DNA of 64,000 bases from Hydractinia symbiolongicarpus (lineage: Eukaryota; Cnidaria; Hydrozoa; Anthoathecata; Hydractiniidae): NCBI RefSeq assembly GCF_029227915.1, contig NC_079889.1:11036001-11100000 (forward strand), written 5' to 3'. Shown piece by piece: positions 37,101 to 49,500 of the stretch (within the stretch, counting starts at the first letter, position 1; each line of letters begins with the position of its first letter). A model generated the notes under the pieces. That model did not search any database. It saw only the letters and a program-made list of their open reading frames with translations, and was not told the origin of the DNA. The position numbers were made by a program, and so were the translations under genes.

Positions 37101-40100
37101 CCTGAGTGGCTAAGGCGTCAGCACTAGAAAAGCTGTCAATAAAAATCTCTGTTTAAGTATTAAGTTAACCTTTTGGAGGTAGCACAGTCAATAGATACCT
37201 CTACAGTCTTATCTTAGGTAAACAGGGATTGTAACAATGAAACATTAATATCAGTTTGATGATACACAAGTAAAGTAATTTTGAAACATCAGATCAAAAC
37301 CGACATTTAACTTTCAATTAAACATTTAAGCTACCAGTGACGACAGACTGTTTGTGATGCTAGCTCAGACACTCACTCCTTGTTTTGACTACTATAAAAT
37401 ATTTATATTGAAGAAGAACTACTTTGTTTGTTCATCACTAACATACTGCCAAGCAGTGAGCGGGATTCGATCCGCGGTCCCCAGAACTGGGAACCGCAGA
37501 CGAACCCACTACACTACGTGCGGCAATATGTTAGCGATGAACTCAGATAGTTATGTTAAATATTCACCTATATATAAAATATTTGTTAGTATGAACAAGA
37601 AAAGTATAAACTATTGGTTAGGAACAACAGTTGTAGCTAGCATGTTTAAGATAAAAGGCACATCAGGATGAAATTTGTTTATATTAATATATTTGTCAGG
37701 CACTGATGTTCACACAGATAGCAATACAGTTGAGATTATTCAAGCTATGGATTCTATGCATATTTTACAGCGACACATGAAATCATTTGGCAATGAACTT
37801 TATACTTATTTAATCAAACCATTGCTCAAATTTCAAAAGTACGTATTTTGTTTATGTAAACAGTAGAAGCTGAGCACTGACAATATTTTTTGTACTTTGC
37901 TGCTGTTAACCAAACCTGCATGACCTGAGAATAAAAAGATTGCAAATGTACACTAGTTGAAAAATGGTGTAATAAACTTATGGTCAAGTAGTGTCTTTGA
38001 GAATGTGTTTCCTTAACTTGACAAAGAGTTATGGTATATATTTTTAAAAGCCAACTACATAACACCCTGTTGCGAATCGTTTTATTTGCAAATAACTTGA
38101 CCCATGGGCACCCCCCCCAAAAAAAAAAATTATTTTGTTGTCACTTTTTATCATTTATGTCAATTAAGAACTTCACGTAAATATTTGCCAGAACAACAAC
38201 GCACAAACCAATACAACTGATCCAAACCAATCATAGGCATCAGTGTACTGATTTTGCATCGAACTAATTTGGCTTACCAAATCCAAGATTTAAATTTAGT
38301 AGACCAAATTAGTTCTACTCGGAAACATTACGTCTTGTCAAAAAGATATGCAAAAATACTGACCATTCTAACGGCATAACCAGTATAATGGAGGTTGTTA
38401 CTGTTTTCCCCCAAAATAGACAATCCATGCAAACATTTTTTATTTTTTATTAAAAATCAAGTTAAATAAAAAATTGATGTGACTAAATCGACTCTGGACT
38501 GTCATAAAGGATTATACTTATTAGCATTGTTTTAATAGGATGAATATTACAAATAGGGTTTATTTGCATTTCTAATGTTTACGTATAGAGTATCTAGATT
38601 ATCTCTGAAATGTATATATCCTTTTAAAAGATTCTATACTTTTTTTTAGTTTAGTCCCTATGACTCAATCAAAACCAGAGGTAAGTAGTTATAATATTTC
38701 TGTCAATGCATCAATTATGACTCGTGATATTTTACATTTTTTTGCACCTTTTATGTTTCCATTAGACAATAAGCATTGCATTGCGTTTTTCAATGATAAT
38801 GATTTTAGTTGGGATAATGAAACTTGAAACATGTTAACATTGTTGTAAATCCTGCGTGGACAGGTAATTTTCAAAATAAAAAGCGTAATGTGAGTTGGAG
38901 AATTTTGTCTTGAAAAACTAAACAACATTAATTTGTTATTCCCATTGTGTTTGTGTTTATGCTTTTAATTTAAACAATTTTACATTTTCGGTATAAATTT
39001 CACCGATGGAAAAATAAGAAACAGGAATAGTCTTCTACTATTACAAAGAAGTTTGCTTGAATTAGTTCCCTGTCAATCTTGTGAAACATATTTTATAAAA
39101 GCAAACACAAAACAGCACCTGCTTCTGCTCTGTTATGGCAAATTGATCAACCCATCTACTTTAATTGTGTATCCAGTCCATGTTTTTCTGTTCTAATAGG
39201 CAACTGAATTAATGACTTTTTTTTTCAAAACTAAGCGTTTCGATTCATTATCTTTATAATGTAAAACTTTACTGAAATAGACCAGTGGGTAACTCATTTT
39301 TAGCTACCTGATCCCCATGCGTATATCTTTTGTTTGCATTGGTTGAAAATGTTATTTTTGAACACTTGATTTTTGTCACAACACTAGTTTTCTTTATTTT
39401 TAGAATAAGATACACACATTAAAAATTGGAAAGAAAAGTGGAAACCAAAAAATTGCTAGGTCTCATGGTTAGTAATTTGTTATTGTTAGCTCTTCCAGAT
39501 ATTCAACAAATGTTTATAGCTCCTTGATGTTTTATTGTGTAAAAGTGACAGCTTAATTTCATTAAATGGAATGCTGTTGGTCAGAAACTGTACTGTGTAT
39601 ACTCAAATTAAGTTTTTTTATAAGAGCGTGTAAACATTAAATGTTTTTGAACTTTGACTGTAAAATCTTTATCCCCTTTTCATTTTCTTCCAGTCTTACT
39701 TTACAAGAAGATCATGGAAGTTTTGCAGTTTCTCACCTCATCCTTGTTTGCTGAATTTTATAAAGATGCAGAAACACATGTCGAGATTAATCCAATGTCC
39801 ATAATAGGTTTGTGTATATCGTATTGCAGCCGTGTGTATAGTGTGCACCATTTTTATGTATGTATTTAAAAGTATAGATTTTAGACACATGCAATTTAAT
39901 GACGAAAAAGTATTTCTATAGACTTAAACATTTGTGTCATTCTGTAAGTTACCTACAACATGCCAGGACAAATTACGTGATGTAGAAAAATAATTGGTAT
40001 ATAGAATTTGCAAGTTTAAAATAAATTAATTTGGCAGGTGGTGTTTGCAGTGAAGCTGTAAAATGCAATGGTATTATTATCTATTATTTTGTACAAAGCA

Positions 40101-43100
40101 GTACACTTCAAAAACACTTACGTAAACTTTGCTTTTAATATGGTGCGGATTTAATCCAGCAAATGAACAAACATTCTAGATTTATCGATTCTTTAAAAAA
40201 TAATACATTTGTTGTTTAATTGTCTTTATTATCTGTATGTATTTGTATAAGGTGCTCAGTGCTTAGAATATCAACAGTTCATAGACCTTTATGTTTGAAT
40301 TTCTTTTTCAGGTGGTTTTATTTGGAAAGAGTTGTCAGAAACATTGATTAATGATCATCTAGCAGCTGCTGTACCAAGCACGAACAGCCAAGTACTGTTG
40401 TTTTGTTTTGTTATTATTAGTGTTGTTGTTTTCATTATTGCTTTTGTTGTTGCTGTTGTTTTTGTTGTTGTTGTTTTTGTTGTCGTTGATGTTCTTGTTT
40501 GTGTTGTTGTTGTTGCTGTTGTTGCTGTTGTTGTTGTTTTTATTGTTGTTTTTTGTAGTTGTGGTTGTTGCTGTCATGGTTGTTATGATAGTGGTGATCG
40601 TTGTTGTTGTTATTGTTGTTGTTGTTGTCGTCATTGTTTTTTGCTGTCGTTAGGGTTAGAGTATGTCATATGTCTATTTTACTTTCAGTTTAATCATGGG
40701 GACATCAACTTTTTTTTTAGATGGAAAAGTATGAATCAACAATTAAGGAGACGATACAATTTGAGTTAGACTTGGTAAAACTAGGTAGGGTGCACTTCTG
40801 TATTAGATTAAAGTTATTTTTGTGGTGCTGACTGCAGGTTAATGATCCAAAGGATCTGTGAGATGATTATGCTGCCCAACTGAGTGTTTCATATTGTATC
40901 CTAAGTTACTTAACAGTCTTGCAAAATGCTTGTTGGAACCGTTTATTATCAGCAAACATTTTTTGCAGTAATTTTTACGTCTTCCAGTGTAATAGAAATA
41001 GATTTTTTCTTCTTTTTTTAAGGTTTTATTACGGCGGGAACTGATAATTTATCAAAATATGTCAAAGATGTTAATGTCCACTTTGCTAATAAAGTAGTAA
41101 GTTAGCTTTGTTTTTGTCACTGATATTTGTTCTGAAAAGGAATAAAAGGAATAAAAATTTGGTATTTGAATAGCTTAAAGTAAAGGAAACAGGGAAAGAT
41201 CGAACAACAATTGAATACTTTATTTGAAGCATCAATCACTTTCTACTGGCAGGAAATCTTTTTAGGTGCATGTCACCTAATGTTTTGTATTGTTTATTTC
41301 TACCCAATCATTTTCTAGTGCCAGGACATTTTATCAGAAGCACGTGACTTAATGTTTTGTAATGTACACAACCTGATTGAAGTGGATTGCAAAGTTGATC
41401 GAGCTGCTATCCCGTTGCCAGCTGACAGTGAGATACCAGTGATGAGCAAAAAAATCAAAAATATGGTATGATCATTAGAAGCCTTTAAAACTCGTACAAA
41501 AATTATGCCCTTTCCCGAAGAACATTCAGGTGATTTCCATATTTCCCAAATTTTGGAAACGCATTCAACACGGTGGAAACATTTCCAAAGTTATCGAACC
41601 TATCCTTAAAAACGAACTCTCAAAAAGCTGTTTCACATTGTTTTAAAAAAATATAATTAGTTCCTTTCTGTGCGTGTTGAATTATCAGTTTGAGCAATAC
41701 TTGTTTGTTTATATAAGTACAATTGGTACAGGCTGCAAAAAATTAAAAGAAGGAGAGTGTTTGGTGTGATCATTTTAGATTGATGTCACGAAAAGTTTAA
41801 AAATATCATTAACGCGTTACTTAAGTTATGTTGATTTCTCTACTCTCAGGAGTAACTATGCATGCGTATATGTCGGAAAAAACGTTTCTAATTGACTTTT
41901 TGCCAGACCTTGCAAACCTTGCAATCAGGCTAGCTAACATTTGAATCATGAATATTCACATTAAATATCAATGGTTCTGTTATGGTATATTGTTTTACAG
42001 AACTTATCGATTTTGCAGCCTTTTTCCCCTCGTATAAATTTCAATATTTCACAATGATTTCACAATGCTATTTTTTGGTCATGTGTATTTGCCTTGATCG
42101 CCTTGAGTGTCCTTAAGAACCCTAAAATATGGTAAAAAATTATAGCAAAAACCTTAAAAAGGCAGGATAAAATAGGGAAAGGTGTTAAAAGTTATTGGAA
42201 TAAATTTGACACATACCTACTGTTAGGTCATTTGCTAATGTTTTCATTTAATCTTATAGCTAACTGGTGTCGAAGCGATCGATGACGATTTTTTAAATGT
42301 TGACATGTTTGGCTTTCCACATTGCCAGATAAGCGACTCTGTTCAACGACTTGTTGACTTCATATACCAAACTATGGTGAAAGCAACAGAATCACCGTAT
42401 CCAATGTAGGTTTATTTGTATACTATGTTCGTTTTGTTGTTGTTGTATTTTGCTATCCTGTTTGTTTGTTTTTTGTCCCATGTTATTTCAAAAAACGATG
42501 ATGTTTTATGATAAAAAATAATCATTTATCCAGGATTCACAAGAAGAAATCGAAATTCTAAATAAATTGATTTTTTTTTTCACCCGAGATTTAACTTTTA
42601 TTTATGTGAAAGCGACTACAATTGGTGACTTAAGTTTTTCCCTACTATTAATTTCTCCCGGCTTACCTAAACTAGTTCATCCAACTTGTAATTGTTCGCT
42701 GTTTTTTATATAATATGTTTTCAGCAATTGTTCTGTTCTTCCGGCGCCGATTTATTAATCTGTGTAGCAAGCCAGCTAGTTTGCAATACTTTTCTTATCT
42801 CTAGTGGTATCAATCCAGCTAGTTAGTTGTACTTTTCTTATCTCTAGTGGTATCAAGCCAGCTAGTTAGTTGTACCTTTCTTATCTCTAGTGGTATCAAG
42901 CCAGCTAGTTAGTTGTACCTTTCTAATCTCTAGTGCTATCAAGCCAGCTAGTCAGTTATACTTTTCTTACTTCTAGTTTTATCATGGGAGCCACCGTTAG
43001 GAGGAATCCCTGTTACCCTTTATTCTACCATACTGTTACAATTTCATAAACAAAATGCTTTTGTGAGATATTCACATAAAGAATATCGTGATTTGTTATC

Positions 43101-44416
43101 ACGAATTTTGTTGTTTTACAGGGCGTGTCAAATCTTCTATTCATGCAGAGACACATTTGAACTGTTTGTTAATGTGGTACCAACGTATCATAAAGAAAAC
43201 TTGGTAGGTATAGAATATTAATGCTTTTTCTAAACAAACAACGTCTTCGTCGTGTGTACTCTTGCTGATTCGTGTAAATTTAGTCTTCCCCATTGATTAT
43301 ATTATTTGTTTATATATTTTTATAATCAACATTTTGATTTCTCGCATTTTGGTTAATTTCGCAAAATTATGTAGCCGTTTAATTGTTCTTTTGCAGATTC
43401 TAATTTCCATTTTAGAAACTTCCACAAATGGCCGCCGTGCACTACAACAATTGTATGTATTTGGCGCACCATTGCATCACATTGGGTCACCAGTTCCGCA
43501 GTAGCTTACCTGGTCAGCTTAACTCGTCTATAACTACGTTTGTAGATTACGTCACTGTTTTGAGAAAGTGTGGCACTGATTGTTTCTTGGAACAACTGGT
43601 AAGTCCGTTGTAATATATCTAGTTTTCTTTGTCTCGGTGACCTCGATAATTTGATTTTTTGTCTCAATGCATTTTCACCTGTAATTTACATTTAACTTTT
43701 GGTAATGATTATTTTGTGATAAAAAAATAAACAAGTATATGTCTAAAACAAGAAAAATTGTCTAAGATAAGGATGGAATCACAAATCGAAAAGTGTACGC
43801 TAAACTTCAAACCGACGTTGGGGAGAGGGTTAAATCCTTTGATTTTTACCGTATACCGTAAATCCTAATTTTTCTGGAAATAGAAAGTGAAATGATGTGA
43901 CGTCTTTTGGCTTCATAGAAGCGCAATAACAAGTGTGATTTCAGAAATGGAGAGATAATTAGACATTTGATTTTAACGCTAAGGACAGGGAGAATAGGGG
44001 ATGAAATCTGAACGCCGGTTTATTTGATACGCGTATACTTATCAATTTGTAAGTCATCTCTGGAAAGAACAACTTAGCTAGCTGGAGATAAAGAACAAAT
44101 ATTTTAATTGCAACGTAAAACGAATTAACAACTGAAAAACCACTTCTGCTTTGCTACCATACTGCTCTTTGCCGATTATCTTAAGATCGTGTTGTTGTAC
44201 GTTGCTCACTCATTGGCCAAATATTACTGTTATTTTAACTCGATACACCAAACTTTCACATGATTTTTGTAGCGATGTCAACAAAAAGAATTGTTAGCCA
44301 TGTTGGATGCATGTAACAATTTCACGGAATGTACAAGCGACGAGTCTGTTGATATCATTAAAAGATCATTAAATCAAGTATGAATATATTTTGCTGTTCA
44401 TTTGATTGTTGTTGTT

Positions 44417-44500
<84 letters not shown>

Positions 44501-46284
44501 ATTTTTGTTGTTGTTGTTGTTGTTGACGTTGTTGTTGTTGTTTTTAGTTTTGTTTTTGTTACTTTTTTTATTGTTATATTGTTTTGTTGTTTTTCGGTAG
44601 ATCATCCATCACCTTACGCGAGTTGCCAAACAATGGGATCTAGTTTTACCAGTAAATATTTTCAAAAAATCAGTAGCTGTTTTGTTTAATACTGTTCTGG
44701 AAAATATCATATCATCAGTTTTCAAAATGGAGGTACGTTTAAGAGAAACTTAAAGAGTAGCTTTATCTTTTTTGCTGGTGCGAAGTAAACACGTATTGTT
44801 TCTTGCTTGTAAAGAACCATATGGCGCTATCGAAATTGTATACAGGTCTAGCCTAGATCAACAGAGTCCACAAGTAAGCTAATTGTACTGGAAGAATCAG
44901 TCCAGGTGATATGAAAAACCCATTTCGCACGCAATATCGAGGCGAGCCCCAAATCTCTTCAAATATTTTATGAGTTTGTCTCGGCAAAGATTGGCAAAGA
45001 TTAGCCTAGTACGGAGCGTCAAATAAGATAGTGCATTTTACATTTTTACTCGGCTAATTTATTTGCAGGATATATCAGTGGACGAGGCAGGTCAGCTTCA
45101 TGCTTTTATGAACATCTTGATCGATCGTGGTCCTGAAATTATACAAACGTGCAGCTCAGATATCATAGAAACGGTATGTGCCATGTGTGACTTTAGCGGC
45201 CTGAGGAATACTGGTATCGGACAACGTGAATTTACTTTGATATATCTAGTGTTTTCAGTTTAATTATCATCTTCTGTACCCAGGGTATAATTGAACATGT
45301 TCGTTCTTGGACAAAATTTGAAATGTTGGCCACACTTCTTGAAGCAAGTTTACAAGAAATTGTGGATATGTGGCATGCTGGAGAGGTTAGTTTAATTTAT
45401 GTTAGGAACGTGTGACAAAATATCCTTCACATTTTATATATTACTATTTGTCAACAAAGTCTAAAGATTAAACTTGGTTATTCAGGCCAATACTTACATA
45501 ATTATTCCAATAATCTTGACTTACTAAGACAATACGCTACTCGCGCATTTAACATGAAGAACTAATATGAGTATGATCTTAAATACGAGACTCGATTAAC
45601 CACACACAAATTTACGAGATAAACCTAAATATGACTAATTCTTCCACAACTCCTATTAGAACTACCAAAATAGAAAGTTCAGTTTTTTTGGTACTGCATA
45701 TTTATAATTCTCTGTCTCAAAATGCCAATGGTAAGGTCGTCGTAAGTTGGCACCGTAAGTAATCCCACTATTTTCGAACTAATTTTTGCGCCACGAAAAT
45801 AATCTATTTTGCGCTTATTAATTGTAGCGCGGGAACAAGATGATTTTATTTCGCGCTTATTAAATTTAGTACCGGAACAAGATGATTTTATTTCGCGCGT
45901 TTTAATTTTCACACAAGTTCAAATTGTTCAACAAATAACAAGAAAGTAATACTAAAATTCAGGATTGAAAACACTGAATAGAAAAGAGTTTCAAAAAAAG
46001 ATATATTTTCGCGCATATAAATTTTCACGCAAAAATGTTTTACGCGTCATTTCTGTGCTTAAATTTTGCATGCTAACGAATATTTATTTTGTTAACTCAA
46101 AAATTAGTACGATCGAGGTAATGTTGTTTTTCACATTTGTTTTTATTGTTGTTGTTTTCAGGGAGAACTTGAGAAGTGTATGACCGAAGGAGAAGTTCGA
46201 ACATTAATACGTGCGTTGTTCCAAAACACTGAGAGACGTTCTCAAGCACTCGCAAGAATTAAACACAAAACTGAACGTAGCTAG
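31188..46284 (+). CDS. ZW10: Centromere/kinetochore protein ZW10 homologue, 22 exons
   Basis: Exons: 31188-31244, 31871-31996, 32132-32239, 35391-35468, 35884-35946, 36694-36838, 37700-37838, 38650-38680, 39404-39467, 39694-39807, 40312-40391, 40721-40784, 41023-41096, 41319-41465, 42260-42405, 43122-43203, 43416-43598, 44273-44377, 44601-44732, 45069-45173, 45284-45385, 46162-46284; every phase agrees, about 755 codons (animal ZW10 is near 780). ZW10 is part of the Rod-Zw10-Zwilch kinetochore complex that brings dynein and Mad1/Mad2 for the spindle checkpoint, and of an ER-Golgi tethering complex. Family landmarks: EYSDFFPS near the N-terminus, FIWKELSETLI, VVPTYHKENL, AVHYNNCMYLAHHCITLGHQ, and the C-terminal IRALFQNTERRSQALARIK. 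The ATG at 31188 is tentative: an acceptor-like TTATAG ends at 31178 in frame, so a short upstream exon is possible. The acceptors of exons 6 and 8 are the weakest. Confidence 0.95.
32267..33751 (+). repeat. 1.48-kb tandem duplication, copy A
   Basis: Nearly identical to copy B at 33752-35203, offset 1485 bp at the left and 1451 bp further on. The 34-bp difference is accounted for by one 6-bp telomeric unit and 28 bp (starting GTCGTGTGGGAGAGAG near 33049) missing from copy B. It carries a LINE 3' fragment (32285-32530), the left TIR of a transposon (32542-32560) and a telomeric palindrome. It lies in ZW10 intron 3. Confidence 0.92.
32861..32925. repeat. Head-to-head telomeric repeat palindrome, copy A
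   Basis: About five TTAGGG units run directly into about five CCCTAA units at GGGTTAGCCTAACCC. This is the orientation expected where two telomere ends meet, but here it is inside a transposon-like element in an intron. Confidence 0.95.
33752..35203 (+). repeat. 1.45-kb tandem duplication, copy B
   Basis: Second copy of 32267-33751, with only scattered substitutions (for example GACAAACTC for GACGAACTC near 34326), a 28-bp deletion near 34529 and one fewer telomeric unit. The LINE tail fragment repeats at about 33770-34015. Confidence 0.92.
34346..34404. repeat. Head-to-head telomeric repeat palindrome, copy B
   Basis: Same inverted TTAGGG/CCCTAA structure as copy A but with one fewer TTAGGG unit on the left, as expected for unit gain or loss in a short tandem repeat. 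Confidence 0.95.
36985..37130. repeat. tRNA-like fragments in ZW10 intron 6
   Basis: GTGGAATTCGAACCC (36991-37005) is a B box on the minus strand. ACCTGAGTGGCTAAGGCGTC (37100-37119) resembles the D-arm of a Leu/Ser-type tRNA on the plus strand. Neither has a complete partner set for a cloverleaf; SINE or tRNA relics. Confidence 0.45.
37444..37530 (-). repeat. tRNA-derived SINE head, family 2, better copy
   Basis: On the minus strand CACGTAGTGTAGTGGGTTCG (A-box region), TCTGCGGTTCCCAGTTCTGG, then the B box GGATCGAATCCCGC. It matches 15835-15908. The acceptor ends are not complementary enough for a confident tRNA gene. Confidence 0.6.
40393..40650 (+). repeat. Imperfect (GTT)n array in ZW10 intron 11
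   Basis: Directly follows the exon 11 donor and consists of GTT triplets with interruptions. Long Val/Leu/Phe-rich or Asn-rich open frames here are artefacts. Confidence 0.9.
42771..42985 (+). repeat. 43-bp tandem repeat, five copies, in ZW10 intron 15
   Basis: Five consecutive 43-bp units of the form GCCAGCTAGTTAGTTGTAC, then a TTTCTTATCTCTAGTGGTAT part and CAA. The middle copies are nearly identical and the outer ones diverged. Confidence 0.9.
44406..44550 (+). repeat. (GTT)n microsatellite in ZW10 intron 18
   Basis: More than 35 almost pure GTT triplets, interrupted once by ATTTTT and once by GAC. Homopolymeric Val, Leu or Asn frames through it are artefacts. Confidence 0.97.
45793..45912. 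repeat. Short tandem duplication in the last ZW10 intron
   Basis: Two to three copies of a unit of about 54 bp with GGAACAAGATGATTTTATTT and CGCGCTTATTAA pieces. No gene. Confidence 0.6.
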
Positions 46285-46370
46285 ACATGATGACGTAATG
46301 GAACCTATTGTTGGATCCATAATTGCGGATGTGGTTTGTAAACAAATCCTGTTTTGGTGTTATGTACAGG

Positions 46371-46376
46371 TTTATT
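46371..46376 (-). promoter_or_regulatory. Candidate poly(A) signal of the lectin/FN2 gene
   Basis: TTTATT on the plus strand is AATAAA on the minus strand, 172 bp downstream of the lectin gene stop codon. It lies inside the 3' UTR of the convergent ZW10 gene. Confidence 0.5.
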
Positions 46377-46434
46377 AAGAATCAGTTTAGTTAGGTGTGT
46401 GTAAAGAATATATTACAAGTGTTATAAAAATATG

Positions 46435-46440
46435 AATAAA
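46435..46440 (+). promoter_or_regulatory. Candidate poly(A) signal of ZW10
   Basis: AATAAA 151 bp after the ZW10 stop codon, the only canonical hexamer between that stop and the convergent lectin gene stop at 46548. Confidence 0.65.
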
Positions 46441-46547
46441 GTACTGTACATTTAGTAGATTTCATATAGTAGAAAAGCTAATTCCCAAGTGGATGTTTTT
46501 TGTTTTGTCCTGTTTTAATGTTTTTGTGTAGAAAGTGTAATATTCGC

Positions 46548-49500
46548 TTAGTATATACTGGAACAGTGTTCGTGATCGCAACAGTTTCCCCATTTTGGAA
46601 TTCGATCATAACTGTGCGTGGTGGCACACCATGCTGAGCCATCATCACGTGGAATACATTTCATGTGAGTTTGGCCGTCATAAACAAACGGTATGACGCA
46701 TCTATCGCCGTCGGTATTTCCCCCGTATGTTTTAAGTCCGCTATGAATGGAGAGCACTTCCTCTCCTTCGTTGTGTATGATGTGCGAGGGAGTGTTTTTT
46801 GTTTGTTTTTCTGTAGTATGAGAAGAAGTTTCTTCCTTAGCGTTCATTTCGTTCTCAATGAATCTTTCGGTTGGCGTGTCGAGTTTCGTTTTGAGTTTTG
46901 ACGCTAAGGTTTCAGACTCGATTTTTTTAGTCGTGGAAAGTGCTTTCCATAAACCGGTCAAAAGGGACGGTTTGTGAGTAGGTCTAACATCTGGGCATTC
47001 GTCACCATTGCAACAATAGCCCCATGTTGGCATTTTATCATAGTTACTTGTTGTGCTACACCAAGGTTTGTCTCGGTCTTCTGTTATGCATTTAAAGTAT
47101 GTCTCCCCTTGATAAACAAAGGGAAATGTACATGGCTCCCCTGTACCAGGATGCCCACCGACCGTTTTAACTACGATCTCATTTTCTTGAGAATTTTTTG
47201 TTTTTTGTTTTTGTATTTTGTGTTTTAGTTTGTATTTACTGTGATTTTTTTCTTTCCACGTGTGACCATGACTGGTTGGTTTTATGCTTAATGTCTTATT
47301 TGAAGGTAGTGTACTGTTCTTTGATTTGTTTTTAATCAAATTTTCACTAGGTTCATCTTTAATAAATCCGTCTGTTGTAACACCAAAGGTAGGAATGTCT
47401 ATCGACGTTTCATTTGAATTTTTTAGCAAATTTTGACTGCTTTCGTCCTTGCTAAAACCATTGGCATCTTTGGTAGGTGTGTCCTTGGATGATTCTGTTC
47501 CATTTGTTAGCAAATTCTTGTTGTACTCGTCTTGAATAAATCCGTCTGCTGTAAAAGCGTCTTGGCTAGGTGCGTCCATGGATGATTGTTTTGCATTTTT
47601 CCGCAAATGCTTCCTGGAGTCATCTTGAATGAAGCCATCTGTTATTAAAGCGTAATGGGTAGGTTCGTCCATGGATGATTGTTTTGTTGCTCCTTCAGTT
47701 TTACTAGAAGTGTGAGCATGCATTGTGTGTATGGTAGGCGCTTGTGTGTGTGTTCCGGTTGTAACACGTTTTAATTCTTTCAAAGTTGGAGATTCTTTTG
47801 TTTCTTTGATATCCATATCTATCAACTCATTTTCATCCCCAGTAAACTTTGTTAACTCGATGTGTTTAGCTGTGGCCTCACTTTCACTGTTTTTATTAGT
47901 TGGACTGGATGAATCTGCAATGGAGTCTCCAAATATATCTCCACCTTTGATGTGTTTTCTACCTAAAATTTGCATTTGTTCTGTGGAAGTTATTCCTTCG
48001 TTCTCAAGAACGGTACCTAAAATTTCGTCAATCTCATTCGTTTGATTATGTACCTGGTGTCGTGCGTTACTTAGGTCGTCATTTTTGTTGTTATTGTTGT
48101 CTTGGTTATTATTGTCTTGCTTGTTACTGTCGGACAAATCGCAGACACTGTTTTGCAGGCGATAACCGTTTGGAGTGTCGCATAAATTTTTTTTCAGAGC
48201 ATCAACTTCACGCTGTTTGGTTGTGTCGTCACAATATCCCCACAATGCATCACGGTCGTAGTTACTAGACACAGAACACCATCTTCTTTCTCCATCTAAT
48301 TCACTGTCGAGACAATTTGATACTGTGTCGCCATTATATATAAACGGGAATGTACACATCAACCCATTACCTGTACCACCGTAAGTTTCTATTTCAGCAG
48401 ATCCTTTTATATCTCTGGTGTCACCACCTAACACCATATTTGAGGCGGGTTTAAAAGATTTAGCTGCAGAAAGTGTGGGAAAGGTCGCCTCGCTCCATGT
48501 CAGTCCTGAGTGGATATCTTCTTCAGCCTGCGGACGAATATCTTTATAGCCGGCGCGGAAATCTTTAAGCCATTCTTTTAAAAGAAAATTTTGGTTTTCT
48601 TGGAAACTTTTGTTTTGTTTCAAAGGTGCCATGTGGGATATGTCGTACGGCTTTAATTTTATTGTCGATGTCGTGTTATCATTAAAACTTGAATCAGCAG
48701 CTAGTTGATCTAAAAATAGGTTTGCCTTTTAATTGCTGCCTCGATTAGTAATAAAAGAGGTAAAGTGCGCCGTAAGTAACTAAGACTGAAATATATAAAG
48801 TTATGGTACTAGCAAAACAAACCTACTGTTTTCCGAAGAATTATTTAACTGCGATTTTGGTGTTTCGTGGCTAACTTGGTTTGTCCCAGTAACGCTGTGA
48901 TTGGTTAAATTGCTGCTTTCGTTAATCGCCTTGATACTTTGGTTCGTCTCGTTACTACGTCTAGCTGCATGAAATTAAACGAATGACTTATAAGTAAGGT
49001 TCAAAGAAAAGGTGTACAAGTTAGGAATAAATTTCGCCATTTTGATGTTTTGAGATTCAGCAAATAACAATAGAACACAAGGGCCAAAGATTCGCAATCG
49101 CGGAAAACCCAATTTTTGTTTTTGGTTTTTACAATTCATTGTTTTGTTAATTTGGTTTATACGAAGAATTAGCCAATGATTATTTGCGCACACAAGAAAA
49201 ATTTAAAATAAACTGTTGCGGTGAAAAATCCTTTCCTATTGCAACTTTTATATTGTCTTCGTAAAAAGTTCCCCTTAGCAAGAAATCATTTTGCCACTGG
49301 AAATGCTCCTGTTTAGTTAATCTTATGTATGGTAGAGAACGCATACCTGTGGTGGAGTTCACTGAAGAAAAATTCGATAACAAAGGCGATAACTCTTGTG
49401 TGACGTTCTTTGAATTCGTGTCTTCTGCGTTGTCTCTAGTCACCAAAGTCGATATCTCACGTGTCTTGTTGGAAATTTCTTCATCAAACACTTCTAATGT

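Noticed and set aside
40332-40769. Apparent 145-residue Val/Phe-rich protein and Asn/Thr-rich frames on the other strand
   Set aside because: Only the first 20 codons are a ZW10 exon; the rest is translation of an imperfect GTT repeat.
44369-44689. Poly-Val, poly-Leu and poly-Asn open frames
   Set aside because: Pure GTT microsatellite within a ZW10 intron; homopolymer frames are artefacts.
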